In this document: positions 46,155-55,640 of the stretch, one piece after another
How the letters are laid out: every line of letters starts with the position of its first letter
Numbering within the stretch: position 1 is the stretch's first letter
Assembly (NCBI GenBank): GCA_028023455.1
Contig: JAQFVV010012398.1
Span: 11,271,160-11,335,159, forward strand
DNA from: Epiperipatus broadwayi
Taxonomy: Eukaryota; Onychophora; Udeonychophora; Euonychophora; Peripatidae
Length of the DNA: 64,000 nucleotides
Reading direction: 5' to 3'
Made by a program: the position numbers and the translations under genes
Notes under the pieces: model-generated
Told to the model about the DNA's origin: nothing
Databases searched by the model: none
What the model saw: only the letters and a program-made list of their open reading frames with translations

Positions 46155-46517
46155 TTAAGCGTTACGTGTGTAGTGGTCTTTCATTATATATATATATTTG
46201 TGCTTCATTTTCCGGGCATATCGGAAAACCTGAGTCACGTCTATTTTTACTCCCAATTCCAAGGACAAGGTTTGTAAACCCCTTGGGACTTCTTCGGTGC
46301 TAGATGTTATTGCATAGGGTCCGCTCTGGCAAAAGTCCAGCTTATGGCAATTCAATAAAGCGCATTCTTCGTTTGTGATCTGACTCTGCCAACATTTGCA
46401 GACAGTCACCTTTTTGATCCGTAAACTGAAGCACCTTTTGGATCTTAGAATGAATCTCTTCATTGCCATCATATACGTACCACTCTCCCATATTTCATTC
46501 TTGCTGAAGCCTATCAA
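46155..46517 (-). CDS. Unidentified GC-richer reading frame
   Basis: A 120-residue minus-strand frame in a GC-richer block. It includes KVTVCKCWQSQITNEECALL, NCHKLDFCQSGPYAITSSTE and VPRGLQTLSLELGVKIDVTQ. Four cysteines cluster at roughly residues 40-68, but no known finger pattern fits. The overlapping plus-strand frame (46396-46773) is hydrophobic and may be the shadow, or the reverse. Could be an exon or a transposon scrap. No neighbour gives it context. Confidence 0.25.
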   Translation of the reverse strand: MIGFSKNEIWESGTYMMAMKRFILRSKRCFSLRIKKVTVCKCWQSQITNEECALLNCHKLDFCQSGPYAITSSTEEVPRGLQTLSLELGVKIDVTQVFRYARKMKHKYIYIMKDHYTRNA

Positions 46518-47299
46518 TACTCCTAAATCGTACTGTTATGATTATGCTAAATGGATTGTCATTTTTATATTTTCATTCATACTTTCATATGCGCTATTTC
46601 TGCCACAATTATTGTTTCCTAAATTAGCTTCCCACATACGTTCTTATTTCGCAAATGCGAATACTATTTTATTAATCAAATATAATTACCGTTTGTCATC
46701 AAACTCAATAATCTTATGTATTGGTTCGAGTGGTGTTATTATATTAATGGTGGATTTAAAGAACTTTAAATAATTGTAATCCAGCGCTATTAAAAATCTT
46801 AGGTATACCATATAATATGTTAATTATTGACATATAAATAGCCGCATTAGAACAAAGCGGTAAATTATTTGTTATTGCAGCATAACTTGAATAAATATGC
46901 TCGTTTTATACTATTGTAAGAGGGGTTAATGTCATCTAAGGGAGATAAATTTCCATATTTATTTATATTTTGACATAAATAACGTAATCAAAAATATATA
47001 TCTCAAGTTAACTTAATAAATCTTATATATATTTCTAAATATCAAAGTCATTGTTTCCTTTATTGAATAGTAATAATATTTTATGTTATATAAAAGATTT
47101 AAGTTACTAGATGATTGAATCTTGCTAACAATAATATTCTATACATGAATAAATTCAAATTTAGAGTCTTTTTGTGTCACGACTTTGTGATGCTGGCAGT
47201 GAGAAATAAATTAGATCGGTATCATCGGAATTGTTGCTCATAAGTTGGTAGATCTGGAAAATAGGGCAGAGTTCATGAGTGTTCCTGACTTATGTATCT
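46518..47299. other. No gene recognised
   Basis: AT-rich. The last 130 bp may already belong to jockey fragment J5. Confidence 0.4.
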
Positions 47300-48345
47300 T
47301 GCGCATGATTGGACTCCATGTACTTTTGCCTAGATGCTAGATCTTGTTATATGAACAGACAAAACCGACCAGTACACTATTTTGGAATTTGGATCAGTTT
47401 TATGGAACCCACACTCAAAGAGAGACATAAGTAAAATGCAATTTGTTTTCAAAAATTTTTTTAGTTTTTTCAATTAAAAAATAATTGTAATATGTCTCTT
47501 TTAGTGAGAAGAAAAGCTAGGGATATGAAATTTTTATATAAAGTCATTATCGAAAAAAGTGTTTTTTATAACATGATTTCATTATTGTCAATATGAAATT
47601 CATGCCCATAAATATTTTTTGTAATATGGCTTTTTTAGTGAGAAGAAAAGTTGGGGATATGAAATTTTTATACAATGTCATTTTCAAAAAAAAGGTTTCT
47701 TATAACATGATTTCATTATTGTCAATATGAAATTTATGCCCATAAATATTTTTTGATTGCAAGTTGTAAAAGTGATACTTCAAAATTTTTTACCTTCTTT
47801 CATCTACTTAATATTTAAAATTCAGATTTTGTTAGTGAAAGCCTTTTCAGTTTTCAACTTAATGAATTTTGAAATTTGAATTTGATTAATATTCATTCTA
47901 GAATATATAATGTTGAAAAAGGATTTAATAAATTAATAATGGTAGAATGTCAAAATGTTAAAACAGTATTGAATGAAAGAAGAATGTTGAAAGATATGAT
48001 ATTGTTGAAAAAGTTAATTGATGTCAGTAACTGTATATCGAAAATAGAATTGAAAGTATTTAGTCTGTTAAAAGAAATGCACACTTTCTTCAGCAAGTCA
48101 CTTATTAATAGATTGCAAAGAATATATAATCTAAATTTTAATAATATTGATATTTTTTGTGATTAGTTTATTATGAATGTTAGGAAAGAACTAATATTAT
48201 AATTGACAATGTATATATATAATCTTATGTATATAATTTGTATTTGCTTAGATCTTTTTTTTGTTTGTTTGTTTATTGTGTATTTCTGTTAAAATGTAAA
48301 TGTTGAAATGTACATAATAAATATGACATTGAATTGTATTGAATC
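47300..48345 (+). mobile_element. Jockey-type LINE, copy J5 (RT thumb to 3' end)
   Basis: ILEFGSVLWNPHSKRDISK near 47375 matches the jockey-type LEYGSxIWxPH motif. RRKARDMKFLYKV (two tandem copies) matches the RRLxDMxFLYKLI C-terminal block. Frame 47876-48166 carries the block again as RRMLKDMILLKKLID and ends INRLQRIYNLNFNNIDIF, the family's C-terminus. The tail ends AATATGACATTGAATTGTAT near 48340. LINE X3 begins directly to the right on the opposite strand. Confidence 0.65.
47487..47754 (+). repeat. 134-bp tandem duplication in J5
   Basis: Units start at 47487 and 47621. Both contain TTTTAGTGAGAAGAAAAG and ATAACATGATTTCATTATTG. Small differences accumulate, so the duplication has some age. 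Confidence 0.9.
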
Positions 48346-49954
48346 ATTATTATTGTTGTTGTTGTTATTATGATGATGATGTTTCAAAAAAACTTTATTC
48401 AGTACTCAATGGTTACATAGCATTCACAATGATATATATAAGTTATATGAATAATTAATTATATGTACATAGATAAGATTGTGTACAAATTACATATATA
48501 TAAAGTGTTACTCAAATATGGATTATGCCAATAATTACATATAGTTCATCATAGAAAAATATTTTCATACTGTTGGAATGATTATTGACTTTTGGGTACT
48601 TATACATTCATGTAGTCTATATCTACAAATGCAATCAATTATTCATTCATTTAATGGTGGAATACTTTTGACTAGTAAGAAACTCAAAAAAAAAAAAAAT
48701 CTAGTTAAGCTTTATGTTTTGGCATTGCCAAACTTTTTTATTAAATGTTCATAAAAGTTATTGGGGCACTGATAAAGTTCATTGGGTAATTCTCTTGTGT
48801 ACAAATTGTAGACAGCAACAGAAGTTTCCTGAGTAGTTTCTGGGAATTTTTTTCTTAGTATGCTAGGAAGTTATAGTTTGGACTGTGGCTTTAGATATGA
48901 TCATGTGGCAGCAGAAATATCAGAGGTGTTTCTATCATCCCTAGCTCTCAGTTGCTCAAGTTTATTAGAATAAGTTGCAAGGTGACATCTGGTGTTGTTA
49001 CGATGTAAAAAAAGTAGAGCGAGTGCATCAGAATGCATACAAGCTGAAGGTATCTGCACGACAGCTGGTATATTGCATCTCGGCTATATGAGCTTATGAT
49101 TTTAGTTAGGGAGATGCTGCTTTGTCTGTATGTGCTTAACATCACATCATGGTTACATGCAAGAGCTGAACAAGTGTTTAGAAAATGGTGTGATATGTCA
49201 TCCTCCCTTGACACAGGCTGCAAAGTGGATTAATGTTCACATATGACTTACGGTATCTAAGAAAATGATATGTGGGTAAGGCTTGGAGGTTAACTATCAA
49301 CAAAAAGTAAAAGAAAGCTTAGTTTTATAAAACCATTTCTTGGATCAATGCAGCAATTGGGCATTGTTTATTCCTAGTATTATAGGTTGTATATGGTCCA
49401 GTATATATATTTACTTGACCTTCGAAGGGATATTTGATTATGGATATTTTTGAATTGGTCTGTGAGTATTCTAATGTATCCATATGAGGGTGGAGGTGTA
49501 TCGGTAGGTGTTATGCTCAGTATGCATTCCAATACTGGAAACTATTCTGTGATGGCTGTTAGAACATATTTTCTGAATGTGAAAAACATGAATGGAATGA
49601 AGCCCTAGTCCATTTTGTTTAGCCGGCTACGTACATGTTTTGTGGAGATGGCAACCATCTTTTTTCACCATGGTAGCTTGTTATGTAGTGATGAAATTGA
49701 TCAAAGTGAAAGAGTTTGTAAATTTTATAATGGGTAGATAATAGATTACCTTTGTGATGACCAGCTGGTTGTAGAGTGAAACTTTTTGAGTATATTGAGA
49801 GATAGGATTTGGAGAGAGATAGAAATCCTTTCAACATCTTTTTAATTTATTCTGGATCTTATGTCTTATTCCATTGGTTCTCAAGTATAAAGGTAAACCA
49901 TCATAAGCAGTTGGCTTACTATGGTATGTTTATATATATGGTTTGCCTCTACAC

Positions 49955-50250
49955 AAGAGATCTAAAATCACGATGTTTCTCCTGTGGCCAGCATGGTCAT
50001 CTAGTTACACAATCAAATGCTCATAATGTGACCAAAAGGGTGATAGTTCACTCAATGCATTCACTATCAAAGCTATACAACTGACATCAACACACACACT
50101 TCTACAAATAAGTGTCTGTTGATGTCAGTGGTGTAGCTTTGATAGTAAATGCATTGAGTGATCTGATCACCCTTTTGGTCACATTGTGCACCTTTGATGT
50201 TGCACATTGTGTAACTAGATGACCATGCTGGCCACAGGAGAAACATTGTG
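49955..50250. repeat. Inverted duplication of the ORF1 zinc-knuckle region
   Basis: GTTTCTCCTGTGGCCAGCAT at about 49973 (plus) recurs in reverse complement at about 50224-50244. The arms (about 49955-50090 and 50105-50250) are highly similar, with a short central spacer near 50098. Both encode the ORF1 CCHC knuckle; the plus-strand arm has lost the last Cys (Ser instead). Confidence 0.85.
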
Positions 50251-50600
50251 ACTTCGGGTGTAGCCTTTTGTTCAGTGATTTGAGTGGAAGTGGTGGTGGT
50301 CTCTATATCTTTGTTGAGTTTGATCTTAACTCAGTTGTTATTATAAACTGGACTGGTGCTATCTTTCAGGTATATAGGTTGTTGTGTGTTCACTCTTTCG
50401 TATCGCTCCATTTTCTGAAAATCTTCAATGGTATAACCAAGATATGGGTTTCTGAGAACACCAATGATGAAGTTCTGGCAGTTTTCACCTACAGCAAAAA
50501 GCACAAAATTGCCTAGTGTTTTGATGCTAGTTTTGAAATTGTCTTTTTGGCTTACACTATGGAATTTTGGCAAGATATCTAGGATTGGAATGGTCAGCAA
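50100..50600 (-). pseudogene. Family X ORF1 with CCHC zinc knuckle (X3)
   Basis: Frame 50331-50600 (89 residues) has NFVLFAVGENCQNFIIGVLR and NPYLGYTIEDFQKMERYER. After one frameshift, KxQCFSCGQHGHLVTQCAT gives a perfect CX2CX4HX4C knuckle (about 50205-50245), the RNA-binding type seen in many LINE ORF1 and Gag proteins. It aligns with the degraded X1 ORF1. Downstream residues (HNVTKRVIRSLNAFTIKATP) run into the palindrome axis. Confidence 0.7.
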
Positions 50601-51104
50601 TGCGGAGTATCCCGTAATCCATGCAAGCTGAAAGATTCATTTAGTAGTGCCCGAGGAAATTTATATAATGAACAGTGATTGTCTGTGTCTGTTAGAACTA
50701 GAGATCTTCAAATGGTATTGTTGAATATGTTCCCTACACTTTTTAGCATATCTTCTGTCATTATTGTGGGAGGGAGGTTTCATTGTCTTGGCTTTCTAAA
50801 TCAAGATTTTTAATATTATTTACTGTGGGTTTTTTTTTTTAGTTGAAAAGCTTTTAAGGTTGCTGATGTATTAATTGTGACTCCAACCTCTTGAAAATGT
50901 GATTGGATAGTCATCATCTTTATTGTATCTAATCAAAAAGCTAATTTTTGTTTTTATTGCACACATGGTAATTTTTATATAAACACTATTTATGTAATTA
51001 AGTCAGTTATTATCTTGGAAACAAAATAAAAATTGCCTTTGAAGAAATATATTATTGCATAATTTGTTAGTTTGATATCATCTTTGGAAGTGTTATGCAA
51101 CCAA

Positions 51105-51470
51105 ACAGGTTTTCTGCGGACCTGTGTTGTTGTTTCAAAGGGCAAACTTTATTGAGACTCAAAAGTGTTAGGTAAGTTACATTTGAAAACATGAGGTCTT
51201 AGATACAAATTGATTCATTATTACATATGTAATAAACACTTACAGTCTTGATTGTGATTGCAAAGAAAACATGATTTACATTAATTAAAAGGAAATAATT
51301 ATTACATAACAAAATACATATTTCAAATTGGGTTTACATAGAATTTTTAAATGTGAAATTGAGAAAATTATGTGGAAATACATGATAGTGTGATTCAAAA
51401 TATATGGTCCCATAAAAATTGGGCTCATTTGGTGAGAATACTATAGTTTTCATAGCTCAGTCTTGTTATT
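51105..51470 (-). mobile_element. Possible family X 3'-end fragment (X5)
   Basis: TTGTTGTTTCAAAGGGCAAA then CTTTATTGAGACTCAA resembles the X3 3' end at 48370-48410 (TGATGTTTCAAAAAAACTTT). Minus-strand AATAAAG lies in both. No coding sequence remains. Confidence 0.35.
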
Positions 51471-51536
51471 CATTTGTTACATAAGTTCCATATGTAAATC
51501 AGCATTTATTTTATATAGTGTATGTAAACAATTGTA

Positions 51537-51994
51537 TTACATTCAAATATCAGTCTTTCACGCTAATTGTGTATACGCTTTGCGAGTGTTAATAATAAAT
51601 GAATATTTTCTCACCAATACAAGATATGGTATTTATGCAGGAATAAAAGGAATCTCTTATTCCTACGACTCAAACGCTTATATATGAGCAAATGCTGATT
51701 TACATATTATTAAGTTTCAGTTGGAATGATGTTTAGTAAATTCTAGATAAATTTCACCGATGTCATTCATCCAGACAATGTATATAGTAATTTAAAGTGA
51801 CTGTTCCATCTTCATGCTTTCTTTGCCATTACTTCAGATTTGCTCATATATAAGTGTTTGAGTCGTAGGAATAAGAGATTCTTTTTATTCCTGCATAAAT
51901 ACTATATCTTGTATTGGTGAGAAAGTATTCATTTATTATTAACACTCACAAAGCATATGCACAATTAGCGTAAAAGGTTGATATTTGAATGTAA
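51537..51994. mobile_element. Foldback MITE with TA target duplication
   Basis: Inverted arms 51537-51699 and 51834-51994 (about 160 bp each, highly similar) flank a ~134-bp loop. The ends read TTACATTCAAATATCA. TA occurs immediately outside both ends (51535-51536 and 51995-51996), as for Tc1/mariner-type elements. Arms include ATAAGAGATTC and CTCATATATAAG blocks. The 74-residue plus frame within the left arm is incidental. No transposase. Confidence 0.85.
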
Positions 51995-52024
51995 TAAGTT
52001 CCCTGTAAAAAAAAAAGGAAAAAT

Positions 52025-52405
52025 ACTAGTCAGCATGAATTGTATCTTGGGAAAATGGAAAATCATTGGTTCAGCATGAATTGCATCCTGTGAGAATGAA
52101 AAAACTGGTCTACATGAATTGCATCTTGAATGGCAAAATACTAGTTTAGCATAGATTATATCTTAGGAAAATGGAAAAACAGTAGACAGCATGAATTGCA
52201 TCTGGAGAATATGTTAAAACTAGTCAGCATGGATTGCATCTTGGGACAAAAGAAAAACCCTGGTTTGCATGAATTGAATCTTGGTAAAATGACAAACTAG
52301 TTCAGCATGGATTTCATCTTGGGAAAATGGATAAATGCCAGTCAGCATCAATTGCATCTTGGGAAAATGGAAAAAGACCAGTTATCATGAGTTGCATAAT
52401 TTAAT
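52025..52405 (+). repeat. ~40-bp minisatellite, about ten degenerate units
   Basis: The consensus core AGCATGAATTGCATCTTGGG followed by AAAATGGAAAAA recurs at about 52030, 52072, 52113, 52149, 52189, 52226, 52265, 52303, 52343 and 52386. Units differ by substitutions and short indels. It lies just right of the foldback MITE. Confidence 0.9.
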
Positions 52406-52864
52406 AATGATATTGAGCAAAATTTTTTTTGAGTTGAAGCTTGAAAACTTGCAACTGTTATACAGAAAATAAACTAAAATTTGCTGCAAGTCTATATTTT
52501 ATTTCTCATGTTGGTCAAAAATAAATGTGATTACATTTTAATTTTTACAAAAAGTCTATTATGTAATCAAGCTTTATTCTATCTTTGATAAGGAGTAAAA
52601 TTTTACTTTTAATAAAGATAGTGTTCAGCAAACTTTTAGGATTTGTAGCAGGAGCTCTTAGAATGAACATGGTGACCTTCTCCTTCTTCATAAAGGAACT
52701 TTATTTGATTAAATAGTATTTCTAGATATTTCAGTCTCATCCATGTTTACATTTGGTTTGAAGAAATAAATTGATTTTTTTTATGTACATTGGGGGGGGG
52801 GGGTTAAAAGGCCAAATGCTTATGATGATAAAGTTTAGTATTATCTGAAGATTTCTGGTTTTTT

Positions 52865-52965
52865 TTTTTTTTCATATGTCATAGCATCGGCCGGGACGTG
52901 AACCCACAATCATCTGCAACCAACTACTTGCTTGCAAGGCAGCTGCGATGACCTCTCATTTTAAG
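52865..52965 (-). mobile_element. tRNA-derived SINE head, copy 3 (reverse)
   Basis: On the minus strand GAGAGGTCATCGCAGCTGCC, TTGCAAGCAAGTAGTTGG and TGGGTTCACGTCCCGGCCG reproduce the A- and B-box layout of the plus-strand copies, ending GACATATGA and an A-run at about 52857-52871. B-box GGTTCACGTCC is the best match to the pol III consensus of the three. Confidence 0.75.
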
Positions 52966-53259
52966 TTTTTGTTGTCTATTTGCATTGGGGGGGGGATACA
53001 ATTTTGAAAAAGGTGACAAATAAGATAAATCTCATTGTTTGGTTCATAAAATTAACAAGTCTGTTGTGGTGCTACCATCTGCAATTATTCGGGTACAAGG
53101 TCTATATTCTGAGATTATTTCCAATGAATTACATGTGTGCAGTGTACAAACTTTTTTTTTTCAATAAATGTGCTATGTTATTGTTCACTATTTTATTATT
53201 TTTATTTGTAGTTCAGTGTGTTTGAATATCACTTGTTTGAATGCCTGTTTTGTTGTTAT
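52966..53259. other. Spacer with G-run, no gene
   Basis: GGGGGGGGG at about 52986-52994 follows TTGCATT. A similar G13 run lies at about 52790-52802. The 81-residue plus-strand frame is hydrophobic and unremarkable. Part of it could be the X4 3' untranslated region. Confidence 0.4.
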
Positions 53260-55640
53260 GATTGTGTGGGATAGTGTCTAATTTTTGAAGTAGCTGTGAT
53301 TAGTTCTTTTCAGCATCCAGTATGAATAGCAGGTTTGTCTGGGGTGATTTTGTCCCAGTAGTTTGTGATTTTTTTTTCCCCCCAGAGTGATGATTAGGTC
53401 TGTTTATCTGATTATAATAAGGCTACTTGTTGTTTGAGTAGTAACCAAGTGGCAGCATATATGTCCAGATGAACTATTTGGCTATCTGCAACAATTTATT
53501 GTGAAAGGTAGACAAGGTGTCATCTTGTATTATTGTTTAAGGCAAAGATGCATTGTGTATACCAGAATGCTTAGAGGATGAATGTGTTTGCAAGTACCCT
53601 CGGGATTGAGTTTCCACAATATGTTGTCTTGAAATGTTAGGTCATCTATATGTTACACATTATCCTTTGTGTCTTTACTGGTGTTGGGCATTTATAGATT
53701 AAATGTGTTTCTATGGTATGATGGCATAGCCTGCAAAAGAGATCAATGGTAGTGTAGTCTGAGTAATGGATGAAATAAAGTTGTTGGCAGGGCACAGAGG
53801 TTGATTCTAATTATGAAGTCAAACAATTTAGTCTCCAGTGAACATTTTTTGACATTGTGATGCAGTTTTTTATTGTTGATTCCCAATATTAGAGAAGGGT
53901 TGTTGGTGATCTGTTCTTGATGCGTGAGGGTGTATATTTGCTAGTGAATTGGGCAGTGATCTGGGTGGCTGTTTTCTGCTGGTAGATGATTGATGGCAGG
54001 TATGAGCACTGTGGGGGAGGTCTGTCACTTGGTGTGATTTGAAGCAGGCATTGTAATTGTGGTAACTATTTTAAGATGACAGTCATTAAGTTTGTAGTCT
54101 TTCGAATTTAAAAGAATGCTTATGTCATGTGAACCAAGTACATTCTTTGTGAGTGGTCAACTGAGACATCTAGTTGATATGGCAATGGTTTTTCTGCACC
54201 ATATGAGCTTACTGCAAATGGATTTCATTTTGAATTTGAAAGCCTTAGAGAAGGGTATAATGGGTAGATAGTATATAATTTTAGTGATAGTGACGATTGA
54301 ATTGCTGTACTTTCGAGTATATATATTGATAGTGAATTGATGTTCTGCTTAGCCTCATTTTTAAGTTTGTTCTGAATATAGCATCTCATTATAAAGCCAA
54401 GTCAAGCATTTGGTTTGGCTTGGTATGTATATGCACACACGGTTTACCCGTAAAGAGTGACCAGGCAACAATTTTGTTTGCATTGAATTTCAGCTTGTGT
54501 GTCATTGTAAAGTCTTGTAGAATTCTTTGGAAGATAGAAAAACAGTCACATCATCCATGTATGCAATGCTTGTAATGCATTGTGGTGTGTCTGATATTGA
54601 GATGACTGTGAATATTTTCTGGATTTTTGTAGAAGAGGTTGATGTACAGTGTGAATAAGGGTGAGCTGAGCAGGCATCTTTGCGATATTGACTGTATAGG
54701 TACAAATGACAGAGATTTCCTGCCATTGAGTGTAATATGAATTTTGCAGCTCAGTAACAAATTTGAAAGTAAATATAGCTGAGTTTTGGGAATTGTGGTA
54801 CAGGCAAACATGTCTATAAGTACATGGAGATTAATGGAATAAAAAGTTCCATCACTGTCAAGCTGGTCTGCTATTGGCGCATATCTCTTCTTCCCTTGAA
54901 CTGAGTTCAAGACTACTTTGAAGATTGTGCTGTTTGGATTGTTTTTCTTTGCCAACTGTATATTGGAAATCAGTGGAAGTATATGTGGTTATATTTTATC
55001 CGTGATGATTTTTGTAATGATTTTGCTGATAGCGATCCCATGGATATGGGCCAGAGGTTTGATAAGAGGACATGGCTGCTGTTTTTTTATGGATAGTACT
55101 ATTATAGTGTGATAAATGCCTTCTGTAGGTTGAAGTTTCTGCGACAAATGATTGGCTAGATCACAGGGATATTTAATGGCTAAGATACACTAATATGAGA
55201 TGCCATAGTTTCTAGATTGGCATGTGTTTGGGGTGGTAGCTAATTTTATGGTGAACTCATTGGTATTGAATGAGGTTGTTGTTTCTGGTGTGCCAAAGAA
55301 GTCAGCAGGAAGTTTGGGTGGTAGATTTTCTTGCAGATTTTGTTTAAAATATGAATAGATAGTTATTATGTTATGGTATATGTGGTCTCGACAGCTTGGA
55401 TAGCCATTGGAATTTTGATGAGATGGTGGGTGTCCTAGTATCCATCTTATGTAGCCTCTGGTCCAGCTATATTGCTGTCTGTTGCATAGCTTGCTTTTTT
55501 TTTTAATCTTTAGATAATTTTTAAGAGTGCTGCACCTTGCTGTAAATTTGTGTAAGTTTATATATATTGTGCCCTTATCTATAGGTCATAATAGGGTAGA
55601 ATGGTCAATTGCTAAAAAATTTTAAATTTTAAGATATGTT
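53260..55640 (-). mobile_element. Non-LTR retrotransposon family X, copy X4 (5'-truncated)
   Basis: It covers RT and C-terminus, starting at about 55640 in the endonuclease-RT linker, where it aligns with X2 39340. The C-terminal zinc knuckle is intact: CRLCHHTIETHLIYKC at 53735-53688, a CX2CX6HX4C pattern. The 3' end region is near 53260. Frameshifts and stops break the frame. Confidence 0.7.
54502..54955 (-). pseudogene. Family X reverse transcriptase core (X4)
   Basis: Two overlapping frames. The first (54551-54955) has FKVVLNSVQGKKRYAPIADQ, box A as DQLDSDGTFYSINLHVLIDM (Tyr replaces the usual Asp after Phe), and QSISQRCLLSSPLFTLYINL, the SQGC-LSPLLF region. The second (54502-54726) carries the catalytic box ITSIAYMDDVTVFLSSKEF with both Asp residues kept. 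A frameshift separates them. Confidence 0.75.

Larger units (their letters stand above)
48355..50840 (-). mobile_element. Non-LTR retrotransposon family X, copy X3, internally rearranged
   Basis: From the 3' end at 48355: C-terminal region (48948-49223, with DISHHFLNTCSALACN and CILMHSLYFFYIVT), part of ORF2 up to about 49950, then a short inverted block (49955-50095, plus strand), then ORF1 on the minus strand (50100-50840). The endonuclease and most RT are missing, so ORF1 and ORF2 ends are fused through the inversion. Confidence 0.65.

Noticed and set aside
46396-46773. 125-residue plus-strand frame as a membrane protein
   Set aside because: Hydrophobic segments arise from AT-rich codons in its second half, and the first half is antisense to the GC-richer minus frame. 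No family match.
52025-52405. CRISPR-like array of ~40-bp units
   Set aside because: Units are tandem and degenerate with no distinct unique spacers, no leader and no cas genes, in an animal-type genome.
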